DNA of 64,000 bases from Corallium rubrum (taxonomy: Eukaryota > Cnidaria > Anthozoa > Scleralcyonacea > Coralliidae): contig CAXIUP010000288.1 of assembly GCA_964035015.1 (NCBI GenBank), positions 95,001 to 159,000 of the forward strand, given 5' to 3'. The notes under the pieces were generated by a model, which searched no databases, was not told where the DNA came from, and worked only from the letters and a program-made list of their open reading frames with translations. The translations under genes were made by a program, and so were the position numbers. Below are positions 22,976 to 34,312 of the stretch, piece after piece; positions within the stretch are counted from its first letter, which is position 1, and each line of letters opens with the position of its first letter.

Positions 22976-23615
22976 CAAGAAGCATAATGTTTGGTGTATT
23001 TGAAGTACATACCTCTTGTGTCCCTCGCGCTGGCTTTAATGAACGTGGGATAGTCAAACTAAAACAAAGCAGTTGAATTCTCCATTTTATTTATTTATTT
23101 GTTGTTGTTTGTTTGATACAGAATGGCTAAAATTTATGCTTAATGGAACTTCAGGTCGACGACGTGTTGCTCATTTGTGCGTCTAAAGTAACCCACATTT
23201 TCGAGGAATTGCTTCACTCAATCATCGAACGAACTGGTAAGATTTGTAAGAGGGAAACTCTCTTATCCTTCTTTTACTTATATTTCGTTTATCAGTTTAG
23301 TGACTTTAAACTTGTAAAAGTACCTATGAAACGAAAATGGAGTCAGTCAATTAGAAAGAAACATGACAAAGTATTCGTTTTTGAGATATTTCAGTCTGTT
23401 CGATATGTAAATGTAACGTGTTGTCTTGCGATGTACATGTGCATTAAATGAGTTATTAAATATCGGAGAAGGTTATATGTATTTTTGCTATTATCAAAGA
23501 ATTCTAAATAGCATTCTATATGTTTGGTGTTGTAGGAAGAACACGTGCACGTGTTTCCTTCTAATTAAGAGCAAAGCTATCTAACCTTCTGCGATACGAT
23601 CAGTCATTATGCATA
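22976..23615. other. Unassigned, containing a diverged copy of the 47.7-kb repeat
   Basis: About 23315-23565 (ACCTATGAAACGAAAATGGA ... GAGATATTTCAGTCTGTTCG ... GAGAAGGTTATATGTATTTT) is a clear relative of 47712-47960. A frame at 23143-23451 spans into it; its first 33 codons end at a GTAAGAT donor-like site but show no family resemblance, so I do not call an exon. Confidence 0.5.
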
Positions 23616-23627
23616 TGTATACCCTGG

Positions 23628-24740
23628 TAGAAATCCTAAACAGGATCCTATAGGATCCTACAGGATCCTGTAGGATCCTGTCAGGATCCTAAATATAACA
23701 GGATCCTAACCAGGATCCTGAACTTAGTAGGATCCTAACCAGGATCCTGACAGGATCCTGAACTTAGCAAGATCCTAACCAGGATCCTGACAGCATCCTG
23801 AACTTTGCAGGATCCTAATCAAGAGCCTGGCAGGATCCTAAACTTAACAGGATCCTAACCTAGGATCCTGAACTTTGCACGATTCTAACCAGGATCCTGA
23901 CAGCATCCTGAACAGTATTACTAGAGGAAGAAACTAGAGTAAACTAAATTAGCTTTATTTATACTGAATAGCCTGAGCAGTCATATTTAAGCTGTTCTCT
24001 CTGGAAGTCAAGTATTAACGAGTATCTCTTATTGGTTCAGTGTTACTACAGGAGGAAGCTATGCAGGAACCTAATAAAGATCCTGACAGGATCCTAAACT
24101 TAACATGATCCTAACCAGGATCCTGACAGGATTCTAAGCTTTACAGAAGCCTATAATCAGAATCTTGGTTAGGGAACTCAGAATCTTTGTTAGGGAACAT
24201 CCTGAAATCAATACGAAGATCTTTTTATGAAGGATACCATAATATTTAAAACTAGACGTTCTAGGATCCTGAGTAGGATCCTACCAAGAAAATCTAGGTT
24301 CCTGAGTAGGATAGGATCCTACCAAGAAAACCTAGGATCCTGAGTAGTATCCTGCCTGGAAAATCTAGGATCCTGAGTAGGATCCTACTAGGAAAATCTA
24401 GGATCCTAGCAGGAAAATCTAGGATCCTGAGTAGGATCCTAGCAGGAAAATCTAGGATCCTGAGTAGGATCCTACCAACAAAATCTAAGATCCTGCGTAG
24501 GATCCTACCAAGAAATCTAGGATCCTGCGTAGGATCCTACCAACAAAATCTAGGATCCTGAGTATGATCCTACCAAGAAATCTACGATCCTGAGAAGGAT
24601 CCTTGCTCCAAGTCCGCCTCTTTCTGCTGGGAGAGAGGCAGGTGGGTGGGAGGAAAGGTCGGCGGAAAATCTAGGATCCTGACAATTAATAGCAGCACCC
24701 TGGGCTGGATCTTTCTGGGAAAATATACTGTAGGATCCTA
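23628..24740. repeat. GGATCC palindrome array (left arm of copy A)
   Basis: First block (23628-23915): CAGGATCCTG / TAGGATCCTA words with a longer unit containing AACTTAGCAGGATCCTAACC. Second block (24070-24740): a higher-order unit of about 33 bp, AAAATCTAGGATCCTGAGTA then GGATCCTACCAAG, repeated about ten times. The blocks are separated by about 150 bp of ordinary sequence. Confidence 0.95.
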
Positions 24741-24826
24741 ACATAAATGACGTTAATAACAAAGAAACTGATCAGTCATTCCCAGTTAAGGTGACTCCAC
24801 AGAGTTTCTTGAAAAATGGAAAATAC

Positions 24827-25312
24827 AAGTTTGAGAGTGCAAAACATGTGCAAAAACAATTCGGAAAAAGAATAAAACTAAATGTTATCTGACAATCAAA
24901 AACTGTTACAATTACCCTTGCCAATTACCCTTCAAACTAATTTAATTCGAAAAAAACGAGTAATCAATAGGCCGATTTTAGAAAAATTCTGTAGAACGAG
25001 TAATTTTTTTTCCGGAAAAATATTTTTAAAAATTTCGTTCTACAGAATTTTTTTAAAATCGGCCTATTGATTACTCATACTATAAGAAAAGTTTTAACGA
25101 AAGAAAAATTGGGGGTCACCAAAGTTTTTTTCGAATTAAACTAGTTTGAAGGGTAATTGGCTGCCATTTTCAAACGTAATTGTTGCCATAGCAACAACTG
25201 TTGCTATTTATTTGGTAACAGTTTTTGATTGTCAGACTGTTTAACTATGCATAACATTTAGTTTTAGTCTTTTTCCGAATTGTTTAATCACCTGTTTTGG
25301 ACTCTCAAACTT
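24827..25312. repeat. 486-bp near-perfect palindrome
   Basis: AAGTTTGAGAGTGCAAAACA at the left pairs with TGTTTTGGACTCTCAAACTT at the right. Further pairs are AATTCGGAAAAAGA / TCTTTTTCCGAATT, GACAATCAAAAACTGTTAC / GTAACAGTTTTTGATTGTC and GAGTAATCAATAGGCCGATT / AATCGGCCTATTGATTACTC, meeting near 25030. A MITE nested inside copy A. Confidence 0.85.
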
Positions 25313-26709
25313 CTCTCTTCGAGTCTTTGACAAATAAAATCAGACAGAGTAATGTAATGAAAGGGCCATTTTGGTCGGCTCAAGAAAGAATTACTAAGAA
25401 CTTACAGAATCTTGTAAGATCTTGTAAAATCCCGCCAAAAATCTTGTAGAATACAATATTACGTCTGACATACAATTTATCGATCTATCGGCGCATTACA
25501 CGAGACCTGGTAATGAGCACGTAATTGTCACATGACACTAGCGCATAAAAATTTAAATTGTGAAGCAGTAAGAATGGTCGTTAGCGACGTTTAGATGCTG
25601 GAGAGGCAAAGTTTCTTACAATTGGATCAAACTTTTACAACGAATTAGCTTTGTCGACTTGGTTGATGAGATGACTAACAAATATTACCACTTTTCAGTG
25701 TATATATACTCGAAATTTAGACTAAGACGTGCCATAATGAATATCATTCAGCGTAGTGCCGCAGATTAGTATAAATATAAACCGACGATTATACTCAGGT
25801 AAGGTTAAACTTATTTTATTCCCGAGATTTAGTGTCATTTCTTTGACTGCATGTACTAGACGCGGCTTATTTTTGGTGCTTGATAGCTAATATAGCCAAT
25901 AGCTTCACATAGACTTCAATTTCAAGATAAATTGTAACTAAAAATCTGGTTTAAAACCAGTCACAGTTGTTGTTCGAGTGTTCTCAGGATGTCGTCGCTT
26001 GATAGCGACGTAGTGTACAATATAATTCAGTTTGTAACTGAGAAAAATTAGAGTTGACTAGTCTTTTGTAGTTACAGCCTACAGGTAACCTAATTGGTGC
26101 CTAGGTTTTCTGAAGTTTGTCCATCTGATGGAACTGATGAATGTAATAGTCTGGCATTGGGCAACAGTAGAAATGGGGTTATTAATTGTTGATTTGTTGC
26201 TGTCTAGGACTCTAAGTTTGCTGATGGAGCTTCCTTTGACAAGTACATGTACAATTGTCTGGAATTATACAGAGTAAAATTACTATGAATACAGTATTAA
26301 TAAAATAAAGTAATATAATAGCTCAGGGGAGGAATGGGTTAGAGTAAAATGCCCTGTACCATGGCCACCTAACAGAATTTTGAATAAAAGTTATTTTTAA
26401 GCCAATCAAACCTGGATATACTCAAAAAAATGAAAACAGTGGACTTTCTCATTACTTTGAGGTGTGGATAAATAAAATTGTGTCTGATCACTGCCTCACT
26501 CTACTGCGGCTTAATTGTTGGATGGTCACTGTAAAATTTTGCATGTTTATTAATTTTAACTTCTTGTTGTCTGTGGATGCTTCCATATTTCAATTCTTTT
26601 TATTTTTTACCAGCTTTTGTTTTATATAGCCATGACTTTCTAAGGGCTTATAACAATTGGTATTGCATTGAAATTGTTAATGTAGTTACAGTAGATAATA
26701 ATTGGAAAA
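25313..26709. other. Interior of copy A, no gene seen
   Basis: About 1.4 kb without a recognisable family. Near 25404-25450 there are AATCTTGTAAGATCTTGT words, an isolated outlier of the GATC-palindrome theme. Confidence 0.4.
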
Positions 26710-26746
26710 TATGGAAGTATAAATAAGTTTTGTGGAAACACCAAGC

Positions 26747-26776
26747 TTTCGACCTGTTGACTCAGGCCTTCATCAG
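26747..26776 (-). ncRNA. Hammerhead ribozyme core
   Basis: The minus strand reads CTGATGA, A, GGCCTGAGTCAACAGGTC, GAAA. Stem II is GGCCTG/CAGGTC (one G-U pair) with a 6-nt loop. This matches the conserved hammerhead core. Cleavage site and stems I/III were not verified. Confidence 0.7.
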
Positions 26777-27030
26777 AGCAATGACAACAAGTTGTTGGCT
26801 CACGTCATTTATAAACTTCGCAACTGATTAATTAAATCATGTAAGAATACAATAGCATATCACGTTAATTTTATTAATTAGAAAACAAAATCAAGAATGT
26901 TCTCCGAAAATAGAATTAATAAAATAAAATTAATAAAATTAATGTGATACGCCATTGTATTCTTATGTGATTTAATTGATCAGTTGTGAAGTTTATAAAT
27001 GACGCAAGCCAACAACTTGTTGTCATTGCT

Positions 27031-27060
27031 CTGATGAAGGCCTGAGTCAACAGGCCGAAA
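27031..27060 (+). ncRNA. Hammerhead ribozyme core
   Basis: CTGATGA, A, then GGCCTG-AGTCAA-CAGGCC (perfect 6-bp stem II), then GAAA. All conserved core bases are present. The family (Penelope-like elements) is known to carry hammerheads in its terminal repeats. Confidence 0.8.
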
Positions 27061-27329
27061 TCTTAGCAAAGAAATAGTTTACGTGGTGTTTCCACAAAAC
27101 TTATTTATATTACATTATCACCATGAAAACTTTCAAAGAATTAAATATGGAAGTATCCACAATTTATTATTTACTAGTTAATGTGTTATATACACTAGTA
27201 CTGAAAATTTGTACTTGTACAGTAGTCCCTCAGATATATTGACAATTAATGACAAATAAATTATTCTAGCAGTACAATATTTTGTGTTTTACTGTATATT
27301 TTACCTGCACATTATTCTAGAGGATTTCA

Positions 27330-27905
27330 TATATTATAATCCTCATGCCACAAGATCTAATTAGAGGATTTCACATATTCTAGGAAATCCTACAGGATTT
27401 CATGTATCTTGCATAGGATCCTATACAAGATCCTGTAGGATGTTGTACAAGATCCTGTAGGATCCTATAGAAGATCCTGTAGGATCCTGTAGGATATTGT
27501 ATAAGATCATGTAGCCAGTAGGATCTACAGATCCTATAGGATCCAGTATAAGATCCTGTAGGATCCTAAGTAGGATCCTATAAGTTCTTGTACAAGATCC
27601 TACAGGATCTTGTAGGATCCTACTCAGGATCTTGTAGGATCCTACTCAGGATCCTACAGGAAGATTCTGTAGGATCCTATAGGATCCTACAGGATCCTGT
27701 AGGATCCTACTCAGGATCCTGTAGGATCCTGTAGGATCCTGTAGGATCCTACTCAGGATCCTGTAGGATCCTATAGGATCCTGACAGGATCCTACAGGAT
27801 CCTAGTAGGATCCTAGTTTAAGAAAATTTAGGATCCTGTTAGGATCCTGTTAGGATCCTGTTAGGATCCTGTTAGGATCCTACCAGGATCCTGATCAGGA
27901 TTTCT
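27330..27905. repeat. GGATCC palindrome array (right arm of copy A)
   Basis: Words such as TAGGATCCTGTAGGATCCTA and ACAAGATCCTGTAGGATCC; near the right end GTTAGGATCCT is repeated four times in tandem. AAGATCCTGTAGGATC mixes the AGATC and GGATC forms. Confidence 0.95.
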
Positions 27906-27918
27906 ACCAGGGTATACA

Positions 27919-28388
27919 TCACACCATGTGCATTTACTGATTTATATATCAAACAAACTGAAAAATCCCAGAAATGAAGCCAGAAAACCAAAAACTGTAA
28001 AGGATGCTTCATTGAACATTAATTATGTCTCAGCACTAACATTATCCTTAAAATATTTAGAGAAAAATCCCAAGGTCAAGTTGTGCTTAAATGTATATGA
28101 ATCAATTATATTTGCAATCTGTGTTTCTATCGGAGTGTCCTGCATGGAAATTCATTTGGTATTTTTTATTCCATTCCAAGTATCCCCTGGGCCACCTGTT
28201 GTAATACTGTATACAAAATGCAGCCATTATTGTTTGAGTGTGTTCAAGATGAAGTACAGATAAGAGGCATGAAGGGAGTGGATAATATGTGACCAGTTAA
28301 AGCCTGCACACTCCCCCGTCTGAAATAGGAGCATTGTGAGTTATGATAGGAGTGCCAATAATCTCTAATGACAACGACGTGTTCTGGC
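27919..28388. other. Unassigned
   Basis: A frame at 27928-28263 contains a hydrophobic stretch but no recognisable family. Nothing else seen. Confidence 0.35.
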
Positions 28389-28695
28389 CCATGTGAAAAT
28401 CTTACATAAGATCTTGCAAGATCTTACATAAGATCTTGTAAGATCTTATATAAGAATCTTGCAAGTACTTGCAAGTTTTCCTATGTATCTTGCAAGATCT
28501 TATGTAAGATCTTGCAAGATCTTGTTACATCTTGCAAGATCTTGTTATATCTTACAAGATCTTATGGAATTTTATAAGATTTTGCAAGATCATACAAGAT
28601 CTTACAAGATCATGCAAGATCATATAAGAACGTACAAGATCTTAAAAGATCTACAAGATATTATATGAATCTTATAAGATTTTCAAAGATCATAC
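28389..28695. repeat. AGATCT palindrome array
   Basis: Words of the form AAGATCTTGCAAGATCTTAC and ATAAGATCTTGTAAGATCTT, self-complementary around GATC like the GGATCC arrays but with A/T flanks. It abuts or lies within the LTR-like segment of the next element. Confidence 0.9.
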
Positions 28696-30440
28696 AAGAA
28701 TATGTGAGACCTGTGTGACCCATGTAAAATAGAAAGTCAGTTAGGGTACCTGTGCCTGTGTGCCACGTGGACCCTGAAGTCCAAGCGAGAAAAGCTTCCT
28801 TCGTCTTCGAACAGAGAGAAAAACAGTTAGCTTTGTTATTTTATACTGTGAATATTAAAAGCGTAAAAGAGAAGTACTTGTTAGTGATTTAACCCAAGCG
28901 TAACATTTGGTGGCAGCAGTGGGATTTAAATCAAAGGAAATACACGATACGTAGTGAAGAAGCAAACTGTAAGGAACTATTTATTATACTTTGTATAAAA
29001 TATACTGCTTGCTGGTTTATATTTCACGATCAAACATGGCTATGGATTCGAATTTGGAAGAACTTCAACTCCAAATGGAAAAACAACTCTGTGAAGTAAG
29101 TAAAGAAGTGCTGGTCCAGCTAGCTGTGTTTTTTCAAGTGGGAAGAGGAAAAATATCGGGGAAAGTCGAGACTTAGCATTGCTCGATTACTTCGAAGAGA
29201 AATTGAGGAGCAAGTGGCTCAGGTACAGGACGAGAACGAATGCCGCTCGTTTATTGAGAGAATCAGGGAACAATTGCTCCAGAAGGATGACCATCAAACC
29301 CCTCCAGCCGACACCATACATAGCCGTGAACAAGGAGTTTGACGCTTTAAAACAGCAGCTTGACGATTTGACAAAAGAACACCAGAAACAAGTTGAGGCA
29401 CTCCAGTCCAAGATGGAAGAGACTGAATTGAAGACAAGTACAACCGTAAGTACATGTAAGTCAACAGCAGTTGATCTCAAACAAGTATTACGTAGAGAAG
29501 TAAAGATTATTGGTCAGACTGGGGAACCAGGTCAACGAGATAAACTGACTTTTGTAAGTTTGGTCAGGCAGATAGAAAGTGCCCTGTCCAAGGGTTATCT
29601 GGAAACAGAAGTTTGTGATGCAGTAATAAAAGCTATTGTGCCTAGTATGCAGCTTCGAAGTTATCTTGAGTCCCTTAGTGACCTGACACTGTCAGGACTA
29701 CGCTGTATTTTGAGATTACACTTCCAGGAGAAAAGTGCTACTGAATAGTAACAACAGCTCACAAGAATTGTACAAGAACCTCAGGAGAACCCCCAGAGTT
29801 TTCTGATTAGAGCTTTAGATCTTCGCCAAAAGGTCTTGTTTGCCTCCAAAGAAGCTGGAGCAAAGATTAAATATGATGAAAGTCTTGTCCAAAGTCTGTT
29901 CTTACACTCACTTGAAACATGCCTCCAACAGGAAACAGTTAGAGCAAAGCTACGCCACTTCTTGCAACAGTCAGACATCACAGACGAACAGTTGATTGAA
30001 CAGATGAATCTTATCGTGTCCACTGAAACCGAGCGACAAAAGAAGTTTAGTGGCACCATCCAGTTACGACAAAGAAGAATTAACACCATTGATGCAGCCG
30101 TAGCTGCTAGCTCTGAGTCAGAACAGCCAAGTGAAAAAGAAGCACCAAACAGATCAGCCAAAGAAAAAAGAGAACCAAAGGAGGGGAAGCTATTTACTGC
30201 ATTGGAGACAGTAAAAGCAGAAATTGCTGAGCTGAGGGAAACCCTTACGGCCTTACCACTCAACAAGGAGCTAAACCCAAAGAGAAGCCAACTGGCAACA
30301 TGGAAAATCGAAACAAACCTTAGAAGAATCAGAGTATGTGCCAAGTGCCAGGAAGCCAAAGAAGTTAACTGTGATCACTGTTGTCGTTGTGGTAGTTCCG
30401 ACCATTTTGCCAGAGGGTGTTCAGCAAAAAAAAACAAACA
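28696..30440 (+). mobile_element. LTR retrotransposon fossil, gag region
   Basis: The segment 28696-28908 ends in a TAACA-type LTR boundary directly followed by TTTGGTGGCAGCAGTGGGAT, a primer-binding-site-like sequence. Beyond it are gag-like frames on the plus strand: a coiled, charged N-terminal part, a helical capsid-like part and a C-terminal CCHC zinc knuckle (CRCGSSDHFARGC at about 30388-30420). Ty3/Gypsy-like gag is the best guess. Broken, with several breaks; no protease, integrase or 3' LTR was seen. Probably old. Confidence 0.7.
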
Positions 30441-31100
30441 ACACACTTTTATTTCATTTGATATTGTCGACTTTTACCCATCAATTTCGGAAGACCTTTT
30501 GGACCGAGCTCTATCATGGGCCGCAAATTTGACAAAAATAAACACACGAGACTTTTCCATTGTTAAACACGCACGAAAATCACTACTTTTCAACCGAGAA
30601 AAAACATGGATTAAAAAGGACAGCCAAAACTTATTTGATGTAACAATGGGCAGCCATGACGGCGCCGAAGTATGTGAATTGGTCGGCCTTTTTATACTTA
30701 GCAACCTTAAAAACAAGTTTAGCAAAGAAAATATTGGCCTTTATAGAGATGACGGATTAGCTATTTTAAAGAACAAAACCAGCAGATTGGCAGACAAAGC
30801 AATAAAGGACTTACATAAAATTTTCGAAGAATTTGGACTAAAAATCACAGCTAAAGCAAATATATATGTAATAAACTTTCTAGATGCAACATTCGACTTA
30901 TAAAATGGAACATACAAAACCTATAGGAAGCCCAATGACGATCCGCTTTATGTTAACAAGCATTCAAACCATCCACCTGGTATTTTAAAACAACTCCCAG
31001 CATCCATAAGTAAGCGCATTTCACTCAATAATAGCGCAATAAAGAAATTAATTGCATTGCTTTCAACAAGCACTTGCATGGTGCAGTGGGATGGCCGTAT
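30441..31100 (+). mobile_element. Reverse-transcriptase fragment, Penelope-like or unplaced
   Basis: In frame with the preceding gag fragment but unrelated to it. Visible motifs are SFDIVDFYPSISEDLLDRAL (RT motif A), VTMGSHDGAEVCELVGLFIL, GLYRDDGLA (catalytic YxDD-like box), GLKITA and FLDATFDL; after a stop at 30901 comes YRKPNDDPLYVNKHSNHPPG. These belong to a reverse-transcriptase family I have seen in invertebrate proteins, but whether it is Penelope-like I cannot settle. Truncated on both sides. The junction lies in an A-rich run at 30427-30440. Confidence 0.65.
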
Positions 31101-31359
31101 TGTATGGAATATGTAGTTAAGCCCGGTCGGCCAGGGTTGGTAAGTGGATAGATGGGGTAAAATTTGGTCATTTAAGTGAAAACTTTTTATAAAATCGTAA
31201 ATATTTTATCTAGAAAAAATTTTCTTAACTCGTCTTTTCCTATTTGTAGGCCCGGGAAGCCGCATGCCGATACCATCTGACGTATCACCGAAAGTAATAT
31301 ACCACCATTATATACCACCGTAATATACCACCGTGTATATATCACCGTTGGTAATCGTC
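31101..31359. other. Unassigned junction
   Basis: About 260 bp without a recognised family, with repeated ATATACCACCGT-like words at about 31298-31345. Confidence 0.4.
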
Positions 31360-32842
31360 ATGAGTCAGAGGGCACTTCTACTATTTATGAGGAAACACCG
31401 ACTAACTTTCCTGACGATGAATCCAAACATCAATCGGAATACAGTGGACAAGAAGATAAGAGCAAGGTGAGCGTAAACTCCTTTCAATATAGTTCATCAC
31501 CAGTTGTTAATTGTGGGTGTTCGTGCGGAGTTATCGCTGCCGAACTTGAGGGAGTTAAGTTAGAATTGGCCGTTATGAAAAGGAATATTGAGTAAAGAAA
31601 TAGTTGCACTCAGCAAATGAGAAATCGTTGAGAGAGGGAAATGAAATAAATTGTCTTAAACGCGAGTTGCAAAATGAGAAAGAGAAAGGTATGAAACTTG
31701 AAGCTGATATCGCCCTGTTTGTGAGAGGAAGAAATACTGAATACAAAGAACTAAGGAAATACTATTAGCTCCCTTGAGAACAAAATCATAAAAGATGAGG
31801 TCCGAGATATATTTATAATTAAATCCCTTAGATGTGCTCTTAACCTAACTACGCATGGAAATCATAATAGTTTAAATCAACAGCCCTTGAAAACGGAAAA
31901 TAATCCAGACCAAAGTAGCCAAACTGATACAGCCTCTGAGAATAAATTATTAGGTGGAAGGAAAGCAGTAATCATCAAACCCCATGACGATGAAGTCGTC
32001 CTACAACACTTACACTGCCAAAGCTATTCTGGCAACCCTGCACAGTTTTTTAAAGTAACGACAAAGGTCCAAGATCTATCACAACCTGACCAATGCCAAA
32101 ACCGGGAGGGTACAAGTGACAGAGATGTAAATAATGCAAATAATCCAAACCAAAAGGTTGAAAACAAATCAGTAACGAGTAAGGTATATAGAAATACCGC
32201 TTTCCTATATCGTAAGGAGAAGCGGACTGTAAATCAACAAACAAAGAAAGTCCTGAATACAAGTAGCACTAATCCTAAGGTGACGCCTCCCCAACGATCA
32301 CCTCGCCAAAGTCAAGATAAATGTAATATATCTTCTGTTGTCACGATTGGAAGATTGTTTCGTGATGACGCCGGTAGCTCAAAATTTCCGAAAGAAAGGT
32401 CGATACTAAACCATTTACGATCCCTACCTTTATGAACTACGCAAGAAGTCACTGAATCTCCTGAGTATCCTATTAGTACAAGGATAACAAACCGACTCAT
32501 TTCGAAACCTATCAAGCAATCTTCCTACTCTATTCCATCATACACTACCCATCGTAAATCACAAGCAAAAACCACTCATCTGGACACCTACCAGGCCCTC
32601 ATCCCAATAACCCTGAGGTCTACAGAATCTCCAAGTAATAATCTTCCGTCTATATTAATGACTAATGTAAGGTCCTTAAAGTCCAAAGTTGATGAACTTG
32701 ACGCAGTTTCTCAGATAAATAGTGTTTCCTTAATATCTATTACTGAGACTCGGCTAACCGAAGAAAGCCCCGATAAGGCGATCGATATCCCTAATTTTAT
32801 ATTGGTGAGGAAGGATAGACTAAACTGTATTGTTATATACCA

Positions 32843-33490
32843 AAGACTCGTTTGCCAAAGATGAAATCCTATTGGTCAAATCATGGTCACGTGTTGTTCA
32901 ACAAATTCAATGTTTCTTTCTGCCGAGGGAAACATTGCACTGTTTCCCTCTGACGTCAACAATGAAGAAGGAAACAGTGCAATGTTTCCCTCTGACGTCA
33001 GCTTTAATCATGCGTTGTTCACGTGAATACACAATGATTATTGCATCAGATTCGGAACTTTGGACTTTTCGGAACATTTTGAAAACAAGAGCTTGTTTCG
33101 AGCTTGTTTGGTACGAAATAGTCCATTTTCCAAAAGAAAGAATATCTATACATATCTTCAAAGAAGGTCTGAAGAAAACCTGGATAAATTTAAAGCTGTT
33201 CTTTGTACTTGTTGAGTCTGGTGTATTTGTTTAGTTGAATTGAAATACGAAGACAAAGTCAAAGTGTTTTGGTAAGTCTTTTTGCCTTTTACAAGTTTCG
33301 AGTCAGTTTGGTGTTTTGTATTTTAAAAATCTTTGGTATATAACAAAACGCTTGTTGACTTTTGCCTCGGGAAACATCGAGTTTTACGGTCCCTCAGGCT
33401 TCAATGTCACCCTCGGGCTAAAGCCCTCGGGTGACATTGAAGCCTTCGGGTCCGTAAAACTCGATGTTTTCCTCGGCGGCAGTCAACAAG
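32843..33490. mobile_element. Palindromic insertion 1 in the LINE
   Basis: Splits the LINE endonuclease between IRKDRLN-like and YNKSAGGG-like residues. Contains GGAAACATTGCACTGTTTCC / GGAAACAGTGCAATGTTTCC arms (32930-32993) each followed by CTCTGACGTCA, and a terminal palindrome (33336-33490) with CTTGTTGACT / AGTCAACAAG and TTCAATGTCACCCTCGGG / CCCGGGTGACATTGAAG-type arms. Confidence 0.75.
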
Positions 33491-34312
33491 TGTATAATAA
33501 AAGTGCGGGCGGTGGAATTTGTGCTTACATACATTATTCAATTCCTGCAGAAAGACTAACCACAGTCTTGAATCACCTGGTCTCGAGACCTTGTGTATCC
33601 ATCTTAAACCGTTTCGTCTCCCACGTCATACTTCCACAATTCTATGTGGAGTATTCTATCACCCACCATCGTCAAAAGCAGAAGATAATGAGCTATTAGC
33701 TGAACATATAAATTATAACTTTTTTTTTTTTTTTAACAAGTATCCGGACTCCTTGATTATTCTCACTGGTGATTTTAACCCCAACAGTACTAATTTAAAA
33801 CTGTCCACTATAACATGAGGTTCCGCTTTGACACAGCTGGTTAAAGTTCCAACAAGAGGTAAAAAAATATTAGACTGGTGTCTTGTAAACAAACCCAAAC
33901 TTTTCAACAAACCATTACAACTCCCAAATATTGGTAGAAGCGACCCTTTCTCATTTCTTATTAATCCAATAGAAATGGATCGAACGAAAATAACTGGAAA
34001 ACGAAGGCCTACCTTTAAGAGAGAAATGAAAGATAGCAACATACGTGCTTTCGGTAGATGGATATGTAACAAATCATGGTGTGACGTTTTCGATCAGGAT
34101 AGTTGTGAAAATAAATCCAAGCTCTTTTATGATGAGATAATGAATGCCGTAAATACATTCCTACCATTGAAAAAGCAAAAAACATGCACTCAGGATAAAC
34201 CATGGATCCCAAACAAGTTGAAATCGTTAATTTCTAAGAGACAAACATCACTTGCAAAATATGGAAAACAGTCCGGTGTATTTAAAATCTGGCGTAATAA
34301 GAGGTGTACTAT

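Larger units (their letters stand above)
26710..27125. mobile_element. Penelope-like terminal repeats in head-to-head arrangement
   Basis: The left half starts AAATAAGTTTTGTGGAAACA and the right half ends GTTTCCACAAAACTTATTT; the two halves are inverted copies (CAGTTGCGAAGTTTATAAATGA type words, GTAAGAATACAAT, TTAATTTTATTAATTAGAAA). Each carries a hammerhead core. The same sequence forms the ends of the Penelope-like copy at 51785-52665, which has the GIY-YIG frame, so this copy has lost all coding sequence. Confidence 0.8.
23616..27918. mobile_element. Putative DNA element with GATC-palindrome subterminal arrays, copy A
   Basis: A perfect 22-bp terminal inverted repeat (TATACCCTGGTAGAAATCCT plus a leading TG) begins at 23616 and ends at 27918. 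Inside each end lies a dense AGGATCCT palindrome array (23628-24740; 27330-27905). The 2.6-kb interior holds a 486-bp palindrome, unassigned sequence and a Penelope-like palindrome, but no recognisable transposase, so it is non-autonomous if mobile. The inner part of the TIR (CCCTGGTAGAAATCCT) resembles that of copy B (CCCTGGTGAAAAGCCTT). The target duplication is unclear. I do not recognise a named superfamily. Confidence 0.75.

Noticed and set aside
23143-23451. Possible host exon ending at a GTAAGAT donor-like site
   Set aside because: No homology recognised, and the downstream half belongs to a dispersed repeat also seen at 47.7 kb.
23628-24740. CRISPR-like array
   Set aside because: Repeats are 8-12-bp palindromes with irregular, related linkers, in a eukaryotic context with no cas genes.
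29187-30725. Minus-strand frames of 83-192 codons
   Set aside because: Antisense shadows of the plus-strand gag and reverse-transcriptase fossils.
32830-33234. 134-codon frame
   Set aside because: It lies in a palindromic insertion splitting a LINE; no family resemblance.
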